Below are positions 17,911 through 27,926 of a stretch of DNA of 64,000 bases, piece by piece. The stretch spans positions 162,317-226,316 of the forward strand of contig JAGAKX010000011.1 in assembly GCA_017625435.1 (NCBI GenBank). Reading direction: 5' to 3'. The notes below the pieces were generated by a model. That model worked only from the letters and a program-made list of their open reading frames with translations. It was not told the origin of the DNA and searched no databases. Both the position numbers and the translations under genes were made by a program. The stretch's first letter is position 1. Each line of letters opens with the position of its first letter. Source of the DNA: Clostridia bacterium (GTDB lineage Bacteria; Bacillota; Clostridia; Oscillospirales; Acutalibacteraceae).

Positions 17911-19350
17911 ATGGCAGAAAACAAGAAAATGGTCGAGGCCATTACCTCTATGGAGGAAGACTTCGGCAAATGGTATACAGACGTTGTAAAAAAAGCGGAC
18001 CTTATTGACTATTCAAGCGTTAAGGGCTGTATGATAATCCGTCCCTACGGATATGCTATATGGGAGCTTCTCCAGAAGCAGATGGATGAGCGCTTCAAGG
18101 CTACAGGCCACGAAAATATTTATATGCCCCTTTTCATTCCCGAATCTCTTCTTCAGAAGGAAAAGGATCACGTTGAGGGCTTTGCTCCCGAGGTTGCCTG
18201 GGTAACTCACGGCGGCAGCGAGCCTCTTCAGGAGCGTCTTTGTGTAAGACCTACCTCCGAAACTCTTTTCTGTGAGCATTATGCAAATGTTGTTCAGTCC
18301 TACAGAGACCTTCCCAAGCTTTATAATCAGTGGTGTAATGTTGTGCGTTGGGAGAAAACCACAAGACCCTTCCTTCGTTCAAGAGAATTCCTCTGGCAGG
18401 AGGGCCACACCGTACACGCAACAGCAGAGGAGGCTATTGAAGAGACAGAGCGTATGCTTAACCTCTATGCAGACTTCTGCAAGGATGTTCTCAATATGCC
18501 TGTTATAAAGGGCAGAAAGACCGAAAGTGACAAGTTTGCAGGTGCAGAAGCAACCTATGCTATTGAAGCACTTATGCACGACGGTAAGGCTCTTCAGGCA
18601 GGTACTTCCCACTACTTCGGTGACGGCTTTGCAAGAGCCTTCAATATGACTTACACAGACAAGGAAAACAAGCAGCAGTATGTTCATCAGACATCCTGGG
18701 GCACAACAACGAGACTTATCGGTGCTGTTATTATGTCACACGGTGACAATAACGGTCTTGTTCTTCCTCCTAAGGTTGCTCCCACTCAGGTTGTTATTAT
18801 TCCTATTGCCGCTCACAAGCCCGGTGTTAAGGAAAAGGCAGAAGAATTAAGACAGAGGCTGTCTTCTGCTTTCAGAGTAAAGTGCGACAACTCAGACAAT
18901 TCCGCAGGCTGGAAATTTGCGGAATATGAAATGAAGGGTGTACCTCTTCGTCTTGAAATCGGTCCCAAGGATATTGAAAACAATCAGTGCGTGCTTGTGC
19001 GCCGTGATAACAGAGAAAAGTATTTCGTTTCTCTTGATAACCTTGAGGAAGAAATTGCAAAGCTTCTCGAAGAGCTCGGTACCGCTCTTTACAACAAGGC
19101 TCTTGCCAATATTGAAAAGAAGACATACAGATGTACTTCAATTGATGAAATCAAGGATGCACTTGCTGCAAACGGCGACGGCTTTGTAAAGGCTATGTGG
19201 TGCGGCGAAGAAGAGTGCGAGGATAAGGTCAAGGAGCTTACGGGTGTCGGCTCAAGATGTATCCCCTTCGAGCAGGAGCATCTCTCCGATACTTGTGTAT
19301 GCTGCGGCAAGAAGGCAGTCAATATGGTTGTCTGGGGTAACGCATATTAA
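17911..19350 (+). CDS. proS: Prolyl-tRNA synthetase, archaeal/eukaryotic-type
   Basis: Charges tRNA-Pro. 479 residues without the editing (INS) domain of the long bacterial form, so it belongs to the short ProS class shared with archaea and eukaryotes and found in many Clostridia. Class II motifs are visible: motif 2 [20 protein letters not shown] near 145-165, HTVHAT after it, [14 protein letters not shown] near 253, and motif 3 region [13 protein letters not shown] near 346. The C-terminal part has paired cysteines (CGEEEC and CVCCGKK), a zinc-binding pattern typical of this class, and ends in aromatic YNxAY-like GNAY. ATG 17911 follows GAAAGGA. A tRNA-Pro gene lies at 63314. Confidence 0.96.
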   Translation: MAENKKMVEAITSMEEDFGKWYTDVVKKADLIDYSSVKGCMIIRPYGYAIWELLQKQMDERFKATGHENIYMPLFIPESLLQKEKDHVEGFAPEVAWVTHGGSEPLQERLCVRPTSETLFCEHYANVVQSYRDLPKLYNQWCNVVRWEKTTRPFLRSREFLWQEGHTVHATAEEAIEETERMLNLYADFCKDVLNMPVIKGRKTESDKFAGAEATYAIEALMHDGKALQAGTSHYFGDGFARAFNMTYTDKENKQQYVHQTSWGTTTRLIGAVIMSHGDNNGLVLPPKVAPTQVVIIPIAAHKPGVKEKAEELRQRLSSAFRVKCDNSDNSAGWKFAEYEMKGVPLRLEIGPKDIENNQCVLVRRDNREKYFVSLDNLEEEIAKLLEELGTALYNKALANIEKKTYRCTSIDEIKDALAANGDGFVKAMWCGEEECEDKVKELTGVGSRCIPFEQEHLSDTCVCCGKKAVNMVVWGNAY

Positions 19351-19369
19351 TTAAATAAACAATTTTTTG

Positions 19370-19416
19370 CAGACATAAAACTGACATTTCAGCTTTATGT
19401 CTGTTTTTTCTTTTTA
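19370..19416 (+). terminator. Terminator after proS
   Basis: Stem CAGACATAAA (19370-19379) pairs with TTTATGTCTG (19394-19403), followed by TTTTTTCTTTTT. Confidence 0.85.
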
Positions 19417-19531
19417 AACAAAAATCCGGAATTCGAAGGACTGTGAGAATAGCTTAAGTCAAAAGGTTATCTGTATCGAAATTTGTCATAAAAAGAAAAT
19501 GGAAAAATATGGTAAAAATATCATAAAATGC

Positions 19532-19560
19532 TTGAAAAATCATAATTGATGTGTTAATAT
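19532..19560 (+). promoter_or_regulatory. Promoter of spo0A-like gene
   Basis: TTGAAA at 19532-19537, a 17-bp spacer, and TAATAT at 19555-19560, about 70 bp before the start codon. I saw no convincing Spo0A box (TGTCGAA) beside it. Confidence 0.6.
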
Positions 19561-19629
19561 ATGGAAGAAATAGGAAAAAATAACATTTTTCAGGTTATTA
19601 TTCCGTAAAAATGAAAGGAAATGTGTATA

Positions 19630-20403
19630 ATGAAACAGAAAAAAGTATTGATTGCAGAGGAAAACGGAGAATTTCTCAAAAGTATGCTGTCAGCTCTCAG
19701 AGGTCTTGGCTTTGATTGTATAAGCATTCCGAAAAACGGCGAAGAAACCGTTCAGGCAATTGAAAAGTACAGTCCCGATATTGTTATTATGGAAGCGTTT
19801 ATGGCAAGATTTGATGCACTTGCGGTGTTGAAGCTTGTTTCAAATATGAAGCTTTCCGTAAAGCCCTACATAGCTGTACTTTCCAATGCAGATAATTCCG
19901 GCTTTGAGCAGCAGCTTATGGCGAACGGTGCGGATTATTATTTCATCAAGCCTGTGGACGTTAATGTTCTCTGTGAAAGAATTGCAGAGCTTACGGGATG
20001 GGACAGCAAGGGCAGTAATGTCATAAAAATGAAATCCTCCCGTGAGCCGGATCTTGAAATTACCGTTTCGGAAATTATGCACGAGCTTGGTGTTCCCGCA
20101 CACATTAAGGGTTATCAGTATCTTCGCGACGCAATTATTCTTTCCGTGAATACTCCTGAAATGATGAACTCCGTGACCAAAGTGCTTTATCCCACAGTTG
20201 CAAAGCATTTCAGTACAACCTCTTCAAGAGTTGAAAGAGCAATACGCCACGCTATTGAGGTTGCCTGGGACAGGGGAGATATTGATGTCCTCAGTGCATA
20301 TTTCGGCTATACCATTCAGAATTCGAGAGGTAAGCCTACCAACTCGGAATTTATCGCAATGATTGCCGATAAGCTCCGTCTCAAGCTCAAGAAAATATCA
20401 TAA
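19630..20403 (+). CDS. spo0A: Spo0A homologue with altered receiver domain
   Basis: 257 residues. The C-terminal effector domain (about 150-257) is a clear Spo0A DNA-binding domain: ELGVPAHIKGYQYLRDAI, then SSRVERAIRHAIEVAWDRG, YFGYTI and GKPTNSEFIAMIADKLRL. The N-terminal half (1-120) keeps the receiver fold, but key residues differ from known Spo0A. The acidic pair is Glu10-Glu11 instead of Asp-Asp, the phosphorylated Asp (D56 in B. subtilis) is Glu55 (VIMEAFM), and the switch Thr is Ser (VLSNA). The conserved Lys remains (FIKPVD). Such a receiver should not be phosphorylated normally. ATG 19630 has AAAGGA about 10 bases upstream and is preferred over ATG 19621, which abuts the site. Confidence 0.85.
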   Translation: MKQKKVLIAEENGEFLKSMLSALRGLGFDCISIPKNGEETVQAIEKYSPDIVIMEAFMARFDALAVLKLVSNMKLSVKPYIAVLSNADNSGFEQQLMANGADYYFIKPVDVNVLCERIAELTGWDSKGSNVIKMKSSREPDLEITVSEIMHELGVPAHIKGYQYLRDAIILSVNTPEMMNSVTKVLYPTVAKHFSTTSSRVERAIRHAIEVAWDRGDIDVLSAYFGYTIQNSRGKPTNSEFIAMIADKLRLKLKKIS

Positions 20404-20412
20404 ATAAGAAAC

Positions 20413-20447
20413 AGGAGTTGTAAAAAATTACAGCTCCTTATTTTTTT
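20413..20447 (+). terminator. Terminator after spo0A-like gene
   Basis: An 11-bp stem (AGGAGTTGTAA with TTACAGCTCCT, one G-U pair), loop AAAA, then TATTTTTTT. Confidence 0.88.
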
Positions 20448-20450
20448 CAA

Positions 20451-20479
20451 TTGACATTAAAATTCTTCGTTGTTAAAAT
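20451..20479 (+). promoter_or_regulatory. Promoter of AlkD-like gene
   Basis: TTGACA at 20451-20456, a 17-bp spacer, and TAAAAT at 20474-20479, starting immediately after the preceding terminator's T run. Confidence 0.7.
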
Positions 20480-20495
20480 AACTGAGGTGATTAAG

Positions 20496-21173
20496 ATGAA
20501 TATAACCGAACAGCTGTTTTCTCTGCAGGATAAGAAATACCGTGAATTTCACAGCCGTCTTATGCCGAATATTGACCCTGAAAGAATAATCGGAATACGT
20601 ATTCCCGAATTAAGGAAGCTTGCAAAGGAGCTTGTAAATAACGGGGAAGCAGAGGCTTTTATAAAAAATCTTCCCCATTATTACTATGAAGAAAATAATC
20701 TTCACGCATTTATAATTGAGCAGATTAAGGATTATGATTTACTGATAACAGAGCTTGACCGTTTTCTGCCATTTGTGGATAACTGGGCAACCTGTGACAG
20801 TCTGCGCCCGAAAGCTTTCAAGAATAATAGTGACAGGCTTATTACCGATGCTTTCAGGTGGATGAGCTCATCACAGGAATACACAGTCCGCTTCGGTATT
20901 GAGGTAATGATGATATATTTTCTTGAAGATAATTTCAGAAAAGATTATCCTGAGAGAATAGCAGGGATTGAAAGTGATAAATACTATATCAATATGATGA
21001 TTGCCTGGTATTTTGCCACGGCTCTCGCAAAGCAATGGGATGCTGTTATCCCTTTTATTGAAAACAGTATGCTCAGTCCGTGGATAAATAACAAAACAAT
21101 ACAGAAGGCGGCAGAGAGCTTCCGTATAACAACGGAGCAGAAAAAATATCTGAAAGCATTCAAAAGATTATAA
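20496..21173 (+). CDS. DNA alkylation repair protein (AlkD-like)
   Basis: 225 residues of the HEAT-like-repeat DNA glycosylase family (AlkC/AlkD; DNA alkylation repair enzyme family), which excises alkylated purines. Recognisable stretches are IGIRIPELRKLAKEL near 30, HAFIIEQIKDYDLL near 75, VDNWATCDSLRPKAF near 100 and WYFATALAKQWDAVIP near 175. The WATCD segment contains the Asp that is important in AlkD. ATG 20496 has GAGGTG six bases upstream; the longer frame from 20451 runs through the promoter. It stands next to uvrB and uvrA, so the region is rich in DNA repair genes. Confidence 0.85.
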   Translation: MNITEQLFSLQDKKYREFHSRLMPNIDPERIIGIRIPELRKLAKELVNNGEAEAFIKNLPHYYYEENNLHAFIIEQIKDYDLLITELDRFLPFVDNWATCDSLRPKAFKNNSDRLITDAFRWMSSSQEYTVRFGIEVMMIYFLEDNFRKDYPERIAGIESDKYYINMMIAWYFATALAKQWDAVIPFIENSMLSPWINNKTIQKAAESFRITTEQKKYLKAFKRL

Positions 21174-21194
21174 GAACATTTGTTCATTTTAATG

Positions 21195-21223
21195 TTTACT
21201 TTTATAAAAAAATGTAGTATAAT
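21195..21223 (+). promoter_or_regulatory. Promoter of uvrB
   Basis: TTTACT at 21195-21200, a 17-bp spacer, and TATAAT at 21218-21223. I did not find a LexA-type box (GAACNNNNGTTC) in the gap. Confidence 0.6.
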
Positions 21224-21252
21224 AAAGTGAAATATTTTTTTACGGAGTTTTT

Positions 21253-23214
21253 ATGGAAAAATTCAAGTTAGTATCAGAATATAAGCCGATGGGTGACCAG
21301 CCTCAGGCTATAAAAGAGCTTGTTGACGGTATCAACAAGGGTTATAATGAGCAGACCCTTTTAGGTGTTACGGGCTCGGGCAAAACCTTTACTATGGCGA
21401 ATATTATTGCAGAGGTTAACCGTCCGACTCTGGTGCTTGCCCATAATAAGACCCTTGCTGCACAGCTGTGTACTGAATTCCGCGAATTTTTCCCCGAAAA
21501 TGCAGTTGAATATTTCGTGTCCTACTATGACTACTATCAGCCTGAAGCCTATATTGCTTCGACCGATACCTATATTGAAAAGGATTCTGCAATTAATGAT
21601 GAGATTGACCGTCTGCGTCACTCCGCAACCTCAGCACTTTCAGAAAGAAGAGACGTAATAATAGTCGCAAGTGTGTCCTGTATATATTCCCTCGGCAACC
21701 CTATTGACTACAAAAATATGGTTATTTCCCTTCGCACGGGTATGGAAAAAAACAGAGACGAGCTTCTGGAAAAGCTTGTTGATATCCAGTATGAGAGAAA
21801 CGATATTAATTTTGTCCGTAACAAGTTCCGTGTAAAGGGCGATGTTGTTGATATTTTTCCCGTATACAACAAGGAGAATGCAATCCGTATTGAGTTTTTC
21901 GGGGATGAAATTGACAGAATCTGCGAAATAAATCCTCTTACGGGTGAAGTAAAAAATACCGTTTCCCACGTGGCAATTTACCCTGCATCCCATTACGTTG
22001 TATCTCCCGAAAAGATACAGAAGGCAGTAGACGAAATAATTGCAGAAATGGAAGAGAGGGAAGCCTGGTTCAAGGCTCACGGAAAGCTTATTGAGGCTCA
22101 GCGTATAAGAGAGCGTACCGAGTATGATATGGAAATGCTCCTTGAAACGGGCTTCTGTAAGGGAATTGAAAATTATTCCAGAATTATGGCGGAAAGAGAG
22201 CCGGGCTCAGCACCATTTACACTACTCGACTTCTTTCCCGATGATTATATTCTTTTTGTTGACGAATCCCACGTAACGCTTCCTCAGGTAAGAGGAATGT
22301 TCGGCGGTGACAAGTCAAGAAAGGACAGCCTTATTGAATTCGGATTCCGCCTTCCCTCTGCTTACGATAACCGCCCTCTTACCTTTAATGAATTCTACGA
22401 TAAAACAAGACAGAAAATATTTGTAAGTGCAACACCGGGAGACTATGAAAAGAGTCTTAGTGTGCACACGGCAGAACAGATTATAAGACCCACGGGACTT
22501 CTTGATCCCGAAATTGAGGTTCGTCCCGTTGACGGACAGATTGACGACCTTATAGGTGAAATAAACGAAAGAACCGCCCGAAAGGAAAGAGTTCTTGTTA
22601 CCACGCTTACAAAGGCAATGGCTGAAAGCCTTACTGATTATCTGACAGATTACGGTATAAAGGTCCGTTATATGCATTATGATGTTGATACTATGGAGCG
22701 AATGGAGATAATAAGAGACCTGCGTCTCGGTGAGTTTGACGTGCTTGTGGGAATTAACCTTCTCCGTGAAGGTCTTGACCTGCCCGAGGTTTCTCTCGTC
22801 GCCATTCTTGATGCTGATAAGGAAGGCTTTCTCCGTTCCGAAACATCGCTTATACAGACTGTGGGCAGAGCCGCACGAAATGCCGAAGGTAAGGTTATTA
22901 TGTATGCTGACACCGTTACAAATTCTATGGAAAGAGCAATAACGGAGACCTACAGACGCCGTGAAAAGCAGCAGAAATATAATGCCGAAAACGGAATAAC
23001 CCCCAAGACCATAGTCAAGGGCATAAGAGAAATAATTGAAATTTCCAATACCCACAAGGCAGCAAAGAAGGTGGGCGGTGTAAAGATGTCAAAGAAGGAA
23101 AGAGAGCTTCTTATCAATCAGCTTACCAAGGAAATGAAAGCTGCCGCAAAAATACTTGATTTCGAAAACGCAGCATATCTCAGAGATAAGATTAAAGCAT
23201 TACAAGAAGGATAA
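21253..23214 (+). CDS. uvrB: Excinuclease ABC subunit B
   Basis: Helicase-like damage-verification subunit of nucleotide excision repair. 653 residues, the normal length. Walker [16 protein letters not shown] near 39, the beta-hairpin region with [11 protein letters not shown] near 93, DEXD-type FVDESHV near 338, motif V/VI region [20 protein letters not shown] and QTVGRAARN near 520-545. The C-terminal UVR domain ([20 protein letters not shown]) contacts UvrC. ATG 21253 follows ACGGAG. uvrA lies downstream, beyond a 324-bp hairpin element. Confidence 0.98.
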   Translation: MEKFKLVSEYKPMGDQPQAIKELVDGINKGYNEQTLLGVTGSGKTFTMANIIAEVNRPTLVLAHNKTLAAQLCTEFREFFPENAVEYFVSYYDYYQPEAYIASTDTYIEKDSAINDEIDRLRHSATSALSERRDVIIVASVSCIYSLGNPIDYKNMVISLRTGMEKNRDELLEKLVDIQYERNDINFVRNKFRVKGDVVDIFPVYNKENAIRIEFFGDEIDRICEINPLTGEVKNTVSHVAIYPASHYVVSPEKIQKAVDEIIAEMEEREAWFKAHGKLIEAQRIRERTEYDMEMLLETGFCKGIENYSRIMAEREPGSAPFTLLDFFPDDYILFVDESHVTLPQVRGMFGGDKSRKDSLIEFGFRLPSAYDNRPLTFNEFYDKTRQKIFVSATPGDYEKSLSVHTAEQIIRPTGLLDPEIEVRPVDGQIDDLIGEINERTARKERVLVTTLTKAMAESLTDYLTDYGIKVRYMHYDVDTMERMEIIRDLRLGEFDVLVGINLLREGLDLPEVSLVAILDADKEGFLRSETSLIQTVGRAARNAEGKVIMYADTVTNSMERAITETYRRREKQQKYNAENGITPKTIVKGIREIIEISNTHKAAKKVGGVKMSKKERELLINQLTKEMKAAAKILDFENAAYLRDKIKALQEG

Positions 23215-23538
23215 ATCATAATTCAGCAGTCAAAGACTGCTGAATTATGATAGTGATATCGACAACTTTGTTGTCGGTGATATCCGTCTGAGACGGGTGA
23301 TATTCATTCCTTCGGAATGAGTGATAATTTGCCCTGGGGCAAATGTTTCGGAAGGGCTTCGCCCTTGAATTATATTAATAGAGCGAAGCGGAACAAGCCG
23401 TCAGGCTTCCTGAACTTTTGAGAAGCAAAAATATAACTCGGCAACGCCGAATAAACTCAGCGAAGCACAATATAACTCGCACCATCGGTGCGAATATAAC
23501 TATCATAATTTAGCAGTCAATGACTGCTAAATTATGAT
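23215..23538. repeat. Multi-hairpin element between uvrB and uvrA
   Basis: A 324-bp non-coding block bounded by two almost identical 17-bp-stem palindromes (23215-23251 and 23502-23538). They differ by one compensatory C-G to T-A pair. Between them lie seven or more short perfect hairpins in series, for example CGACAAC/GTTGTCG, CCGTC/GACGG, TCATTC/GAATGA, TTTGCC/GGCAAA, AAGGGC/GCCCTT, AAGCC/GGCTT, CGGC/GCCG and CGCACC/GGTGCG. Left-hand hairpins are separated by AGTGATAT and right-hand ones by ATATAACT, which are near inverse complements, so the whole block is roughly symmetric. There is no open reading frame or T-run terminator. It resembles a non-autonomous mobile or REP-like element. Confidence 0.8.
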
Positions 23539-23551
23539 TTACGGAGGATTT

Positions 23552-26377
23552 ATGGCACAGAGAAAAATAAGAATTGTCGGTGCAAAGGAGCATAACTTAA
23601 AGGACGTTTCCCTTGAAATTCCCCGAGACAAGCTTGTTGTCTTTACGGGGCTTTCAGGCTCGGGAAAATCCACCCTTGCATTCGATACCATATATGCCGA
23701 GGGACAGAGACGCTACGTTGAATCTCTGTCTTCCTATGCAAGACAGTTTTTAGGTCAGATGGAAAAGCCCAACGTAGAGCTTATTGAGGGGCTTTCTCCC
23801 GCAATTTCCATTGACCAGAAAACTACATCAAAAAATCCCCGTTCAACCGTAGGCACGGTAACGGAGATATACGACTATTTAAGACTTCTTTATGCAAGGG
23901 CAGGCATTCCCCATTGCCCCGTATGTCATAAGGAAATCCGTCCTCAGAGCGTGGACGAAATGACGGACAAGATTATGGCTTTCCCTGAGGGAACAAAGTT
24001 TATGATTATGTCACCTGTCGTAAGAGCCCGAAAGGGTGAACACGTAAAAATTCTTGAGGATGCCAAAAAGGCAGGCTTTGTAAGAGCACGTATTGACGGT
24101 GAAATGCGTGAGCTGTCTGAAGAAATAAAGCTCCAGAAAACCAATAAGCATACAATTGAAATTGTCGTTGACCGTCTTGTTATGAAGGACGGTATAGCCT
24201 CCCGTGTGTCCGATTCATTGGAAACAGCCCTGAAGCTCAGCGAGGGTATTGTACTTGTTTCTGTTGTGGGCGGCGAGGAAATGCTCTTTTCACAGCAGTT
24301 TTCCTGCCCTGATCATAACGTGGGAATCGGGGAGTTAAGCCCCCGTCTTTTCTCCTTCAATAATCCCTTCGGTGCCTGTCCTAAGTGTGCAGGTCTCGGA
24401 ATATTCAAAAAGGTTGCTCCCGAGCTCATTATTCCCGATAAGAGGCTTTCAATAAACGGCGGTGCAATAAAGGGCTGCGGATGGACTAATGAGAAATACG
24501 GCACAATTGCCCGTATGTATATGGAAGGTATTGCAAAAAAATACGGCTTTTCAATGGATGATCCCATAAAGGATATCCCCGAAAAGGCAGTAAATGCGAT
24601 TCTTTACGGTACGGGGGAAGAAAAGCTGAAGCTGAAAAGAAGCTTTCACACAGGCTCTACGGAATATGAAGCTCCCTTTGAGGGTATTGTAAATAATCTT
24701 GAACGCCGTTACAGCGAGACAACAAGCGACTGGGCAAGATGGGAAATAGAGCTTTTTATGACGGACCACGAATGTCCCGGATGTAAGGGGGCAAGGCTTA
24801 AGGATGAGATTCTTGCCGTTACCGTTGGCGGAAAAAATATTGATGAATTTACGAGAATGTCGGTTTCCGATGAAATTGAATTCCTGAACGGCCTTGAGCT
24901 TACCGAACGTGAGCATTTTATTGCCGACGGCATTATTAAGGAAATCAGATCAAGACTTGAATTCCTCCAGAAGGTAGGCCTTGATTATCTTACTCTTTCC
25001 CGTGCATCGGGTACGCTTTCGGGCGGTGAAAGTCAGCGAATCCGTCTTGCAACCCAGATAGGCTCAGCGTTAACGGGTGTACTTTATGTTCTTGATGAGC
25101 CGAGCATCGGTCTGCATCAGAGGGATAATGAAAAGCTTATAGAGACTCTCAAGAATCTCCGTGACCTCGGAAATACCCTTATTGTTGTCGAGCACGATGA
25201 GGACACAATGAAAAGTGCCGATTATATTGTTGATATCGGCCCCGGTGCCGGTATCCACGGCGGTGAAATTGTAGCCGCAGGAACGCTTGAGGATATAAAA
25301 AAATGCCACCGTTCAATTACGGGTCAGTATCTTACGGGTGAAAAGAAAATCGAAATTCCCCGTGAGAGAAGAAAGGGTAACGGAAAATTCCTTAAAATAT
25401 TCGGTGCAGGGCAGAATAATCTTAAGGATATTGACGTAACCTTTCCTCTCGGCAAATTTATTGCCGTTACGGGTGTTTCAGGCTCGGGAAAATCCTCGCT
25501 AATAAACGAAATTCTTTATAAGCACCTTGCAAACGAGCTGAACGGCGCAAAGAAGCTCCCCGGTAAAAACAAGGGCTTTCAGGGTACGGATAACCTCGAT
25601 AAGGTAATTGACATCGACCAGTCACCCATAGGCAGAACGCCCCGTTCAAATCCCGCAACCTATACGGGTGCGTTTACTGACATAAGAAAGCTGTTTTCCG
25701 AAACGCCCGATGCGAAAATGAAGGGCTATGCTCCCGGACGCTTCTCCTTTAATGTTGCAGGAGGCAGATGCGAAGCCTGCTCCGGTGACGGTATTGTGAA
25801 AATTGAGATGCATTTCCTTGCTGACGTTTACGTGCCTTGTGACGTATGCAAAGGTGCAAGATACAACCGCGAAACCCTTGAAGTAAGATATAAGGGTAAA
25901 AATATCAGCGAAGTGCTTGATATGACCGTTGAAGAAGGTCTTAAGTTCTTCGAAAATCAGCCTGCAATAAAAAGAAAGCTTCAGACACTTTTTGATGTAG
26001 GTCTCGGATATATCAGCATCGGTCAGCCTGCAACTCAGCTGTCGGGCGGTGAAGCACAGCGTGTAAAGCTTGCAACAGAGCTCTCCCGCCGTCCCAGCGG
26101 TAAGACTATGTATATTCTGGACGAGCCTACAACAGGTCTTCATACCGCAGATGTGCACAAGCTTATAGAAGTTCTCATGAAGCTTGTTGATACGGGCAAC
26201 ACGGTTATTGTTATTGAACACAACCTTGATGTAATAAAATGTGCCGACCATATTATTGACCTCGGTCCCGAGGGCGGTTTCAGGGGCGGTAATATCGTAG
26301 CGGAAGGTACTCCCGAAGAGGTCGCCGAGTGTGCTGACAGCTACACGGGATACTATCTTAAAAAAATGATGAAATAA
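23552..26377 (+). CDS. uvrA: Excinuclease ABC subunit A
   Basis: Damage-recognition ATPase of nucleotide excision repair. 941 residues. It has two ABC-type nucleotide-binding halves with Walker [16 protein letters not shown] near 32 and [15 protein letters not shown] near 640, and signature motifs [12 protein letters not shown] and [12 protein letters not shown]. Zinc-finger cysteines include CPVCHKE near 120, CPKC near 275 and CEAC with CDVC near 740-765. ATG 23552 has GGAGG eight bases upstream, directly after the hairpin element. The membrane protein gene at 26396 begins 18 bp after the stop. Confidence 0.98.
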   Translation: MAQRKIRIVGAKEHNLKDVSLEIPRDKLVVFTGLSGSGKSTLAFDTIYAEGQRRYVESLSSYARQFLGQMEKPNVELIEGLSPAISIDQKTTSKNPRSTVGTVTEIYDYLRLLYARAGIPHCPVCHKEIRPQSVDEMTDKIMAFPEGTKFMIMSPVVRARKGEHVKILEDAKKAGFVRARIDGEMRELSEEIKLQKTNKHTIEIVVDRLVMKDGIASRVSDSLETALKLSEGIVLVSVVGGEEMLFSQQFSCPDHNVGIGELSPRLFSFNNPFGACPKCAGLGIFKKVAPELIIPDKRLSINGGAIKGCGWTNEKYGTIARMYMEGIAKKYGFSMDDPIKDIPEKAVNAILYGTGEEKLKLKRSFHTGSTEYEAPFEGIVNNLERRYSETTSDWARWEIELFMTDHECPGCKGARLKDEILAVTVGGKNIDEFTRMSVSDEIEFLNGLELTEREHFIADGIIKEIRSRLEFLQKVGLDYLTLSRASGTLSGGESQRIRLATQIGSALTGVLYVLDEPSIGLHQRDNEKLIETLKNLRDLGNTLIVVEHDEDTMKSADYIVDIGPGAGIHGGEIVAAGTLEDIKKCHRSITGQYLTGEKKIEIPRERRKGNGKFLKIFGAGQNNLKDIDVTFPLGKFIAVTGVSGSGKSSLINEILYKHLANELNGAKKLPGKNKGFQGTDNLDKVIDIDQSPIGRTPRSNPATYTGAFTDIRKLFSETPDAKMKGYAPGRFSFNVAGGRCEACSGDGIVKIEMHFLADVYVPCDVCKGARYNRETLEVRYKGKNISEVLDMTVEEGLKFFENQPAIKRKLQTLFDVGLGYISIGQPATQLSGGEAQRVKLATELSRRPSGKTMYILDEPTTGLHTADVHKLIEVLMKLVDTGNTVIVIEHNLDVIKCADHIIDLGPEGGFRGGNIVAEGTPEEVAECADSYTGYYLKKMMK

Positions 26378-26395
26378 CTTTTATCTGGTGAAAAA

Positions 26396-27007
26396 ATGAA
26401 TAAAATACTGAATAAACCATTTTGCATAAGTATTCTTGTTACGGGCTTTGTTTTCGGACTTGCACTCCCTTTTTGTTGGGGAAATAATCCTGCTTCGGAG
26501 TTGGGAACCCTTTCTCTTCTTTGTGAAGACAGAAAAATCTGGTTCTGGCTTTGGGGAATACTTGTTGTAGGCGGAATAAATATAAATACGCTGTATATGT
26601 ATAAAAAATTCAGCTACAAAAGCCGTTTTATGAATGTGCTTTGTCTGCTTGCATTTATAAGTATCTGCCTTGTGGCGCTGACTCTCGGACACAGTATTGC
26701 TGACTGGAATCCCAAAAGAGTGCTTCATTGGATAGCAACGGGACTCTTTATTGCACTTTGTATGGCTACCGTTGTGCTTTTCTTTATTTTTAACATAAAG
26801 AAATATAAGGGCTTCGGAATCCTTACGGGGTGTACCGTAGCCATCCTTCTGACCTTTGCCGTTATATTTATCGGTGTGGGAAAAAGTGCGCTTATGGAAA
26901 TGATTCCCCTTGCTATGCTTCAGATACTGCTGTTTGTTGTGAATTTTACATCTGTTGTGAAAACGGCACCAATTCAGCAAAAAACAAAAGTCTTAACGGA
27001 GAAATAA
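26396..27007 (+). CDS. Membrane protein of unknown function
   Basis: 203 residues with about six hydrophobic helices (for example ISILVTGFVFGLALPF, ILVVGGININTLYMY, LLAFISICLVALTL, IATGLFIALCMATVVLFFIF, AILLTFAVIFIGVG, MLQILLFVVNFTSVV) and a short charged tail. I do not recognise the family. Its layout resembles small DUF998-like integral membrane proteins, but that is only a topology impression. A GGTG lies six bases before ATG 26396. It is sandwiched between uvrA (18 bp) and the pseudouridine synthase gene (10 bp), so it is probably cotranscribed with both. Confidence 0.7.
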   Translation: MNKILNKPFCISILVTGFVFGLALPFCWGNNPASELGTLSLLCEDRKIWFWLWGILVVGGININTLYMYKKFSYKSRFMNVLCLLAFISICLVALTLGHSIADWNPKRVLHWIATGLFIALCMATVVLFFIFNIKKYKGFGILTGCTVAILLTFAVIFIGVGKSALMEMIPLAMLQILLFVVNFTSVVKTAPIQQKTKVLTEK

Positions 27008-27017
27008 AGAGAAAATT

Positions 27018-27893
27018 ATGTCGAGAAGTATAATCTGTAGTGTGCCCGAGGAGCTGAACGGTGAAAAGCTTATTGTTTTACTGAGAGGTCATCTGAAAAT
27101 TTCCGCGCGCCTGCTGCCGAAGCTGAAAAACGACCCTCAGGGGCTTCTCAGAAACGGTGAACACATAAGGACTATTGACCGTGTTTTTACGGGGGATGAA
27201 ATAACCGTTACCTTCCCCGATGAGGAAAACGCAATTCCCCCCAGCGATACGGAGAATCTTAACATAATTTACGAGGATGAGGATATTCTTGTAATCAATA
27301 AGTCTCCTGATATAGCAATGCACCCCACCCACAACCATCAGGGGGATACTCTTGCAAATAAAATTTCCGCATATCTTCTCACTAAAAACAGGCAGGCTGT
27401 TTTCCGTGCCGTAGGAAGGCTTGATAAATGTACCTCGGGGCTTGTAATAATTGCCCTTAATGCCCACGCGGCAAACATACTTTCCGAAAACGTGGAAAAG
27501 CATTATATTGCAATCGCAGGGGGAGAGTATCACGGAGAGGGCACGATAAATAAGCCCATAGTCCGTCCCGATCCCGGAAAAACCTACCGTTGGGTTGGTG
27601 AGGGCGGTGAATATGCCGTAACTCATTGGAAAAGCCTTAAAACGGACGGCAAAAGAAGTGTGCTGAAAATTCACCTTGAAACGGGCAGAACTCATCAGAT
27701 AAGGGTGCATTTTGCCTCAATGGGTACACCCCTCGCAGGGGACGATATGTACGGCTCGGAGGATTCTTCAATAAACCGTGCGGCACTTCATTGCTTCAGC
27801 CTCAGATTTCTTCATCCCGTAACAAAAGAGGAAATGTATCTTGAGGCTCCGCTTCCCGAGGATATGAAGTTTATTGCAGATACAATTGAATAA
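27018..27893 (+). CDS. RluA/RluD-family pseudouridine synthase
   Basis: 291 residues. Isomerises uridines in rRNA or tRNA. An N-terminal S4-like region (about 1-75) is followed by the catalytic domain: IIYEDEDILVINKSPDIAMH near 90, the active-site motif GRLDKCTSGLVI near 135 (catalytic Asp; most relatives have HRLD, here GRLD), TGRTHQIRVHFASMG near 222 and HCFSLRFLHP near 255. The target site cannot be told from sequence. The RBS is weak (AAAGAGAA). It ends at a terminator shared with the convergent methyltransferase gene. Confidence 0.92.
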   Translation: MSRSIICSVPEELNGEKLIVLLRGHLKISARLLPKLKNDPQGLLRNGEHIRTIDRVFTGDEITVTFPDEENAIPPSDTENLNIIYEDEDILVINKSPDIAMHPTHNHQGDTLANKISAYLLTKNRQAVFRAVGRLDKCTSGLVIIALNAHAANILSENVEKHYIAIAGGEYHGEGTINKPIVRPDPGKTYRWVGEGGEYAVTHWKSLKTDGKRSVLKIHLETGRTHQIRVHFASMGTPLAGDDMYGSEDSSINRAALHCFSLRFLHPVTKEEMYLEAPLPEDMKFIADTIE

Positions 27894-27899
27894 AAAAAT

Positions 27900-27926
27900 A
27901 GGCAGGGAAGTCCCTGCCTTAAATTT
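27900..27926. terminator. Bidirectional terminator between rluD-type and rsmF-type genes
   Basis: Stem AGGCAGGGA/TCCCTGCCT with A-rich left and T-rich right flanks, in a 25-bp gap between convergent stop codons. Confidence 0.85.

Noticed and set aside
19440..19630. Spo0A box upstream of the spo0A-like gene
   Set aside because: Only partial matches (for example TATCGAAATTTGTC) were seen; none fits TGTCGAA closely enough to report.
22315..23055. 246-residue minus-strand frame opposite uvrB
   Set aside because: Antisense shadow of a highly conserved uvrB segment.
23215..23538. CRISPR array between uvrB and uvrA
   Set aside because: The hairpins have different sequences and no constant repeat with unique spacers; the constant parts are only eight bases.
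26381..26980. 199-residue minus-strand frame opposite the membrane protein gene at 26396
   Set aside because: The plus-strand frame has clear transmembrane helices, a ribosome site and operon spacing; the minus frame is Lys/His/Tyr-rich with none of these.
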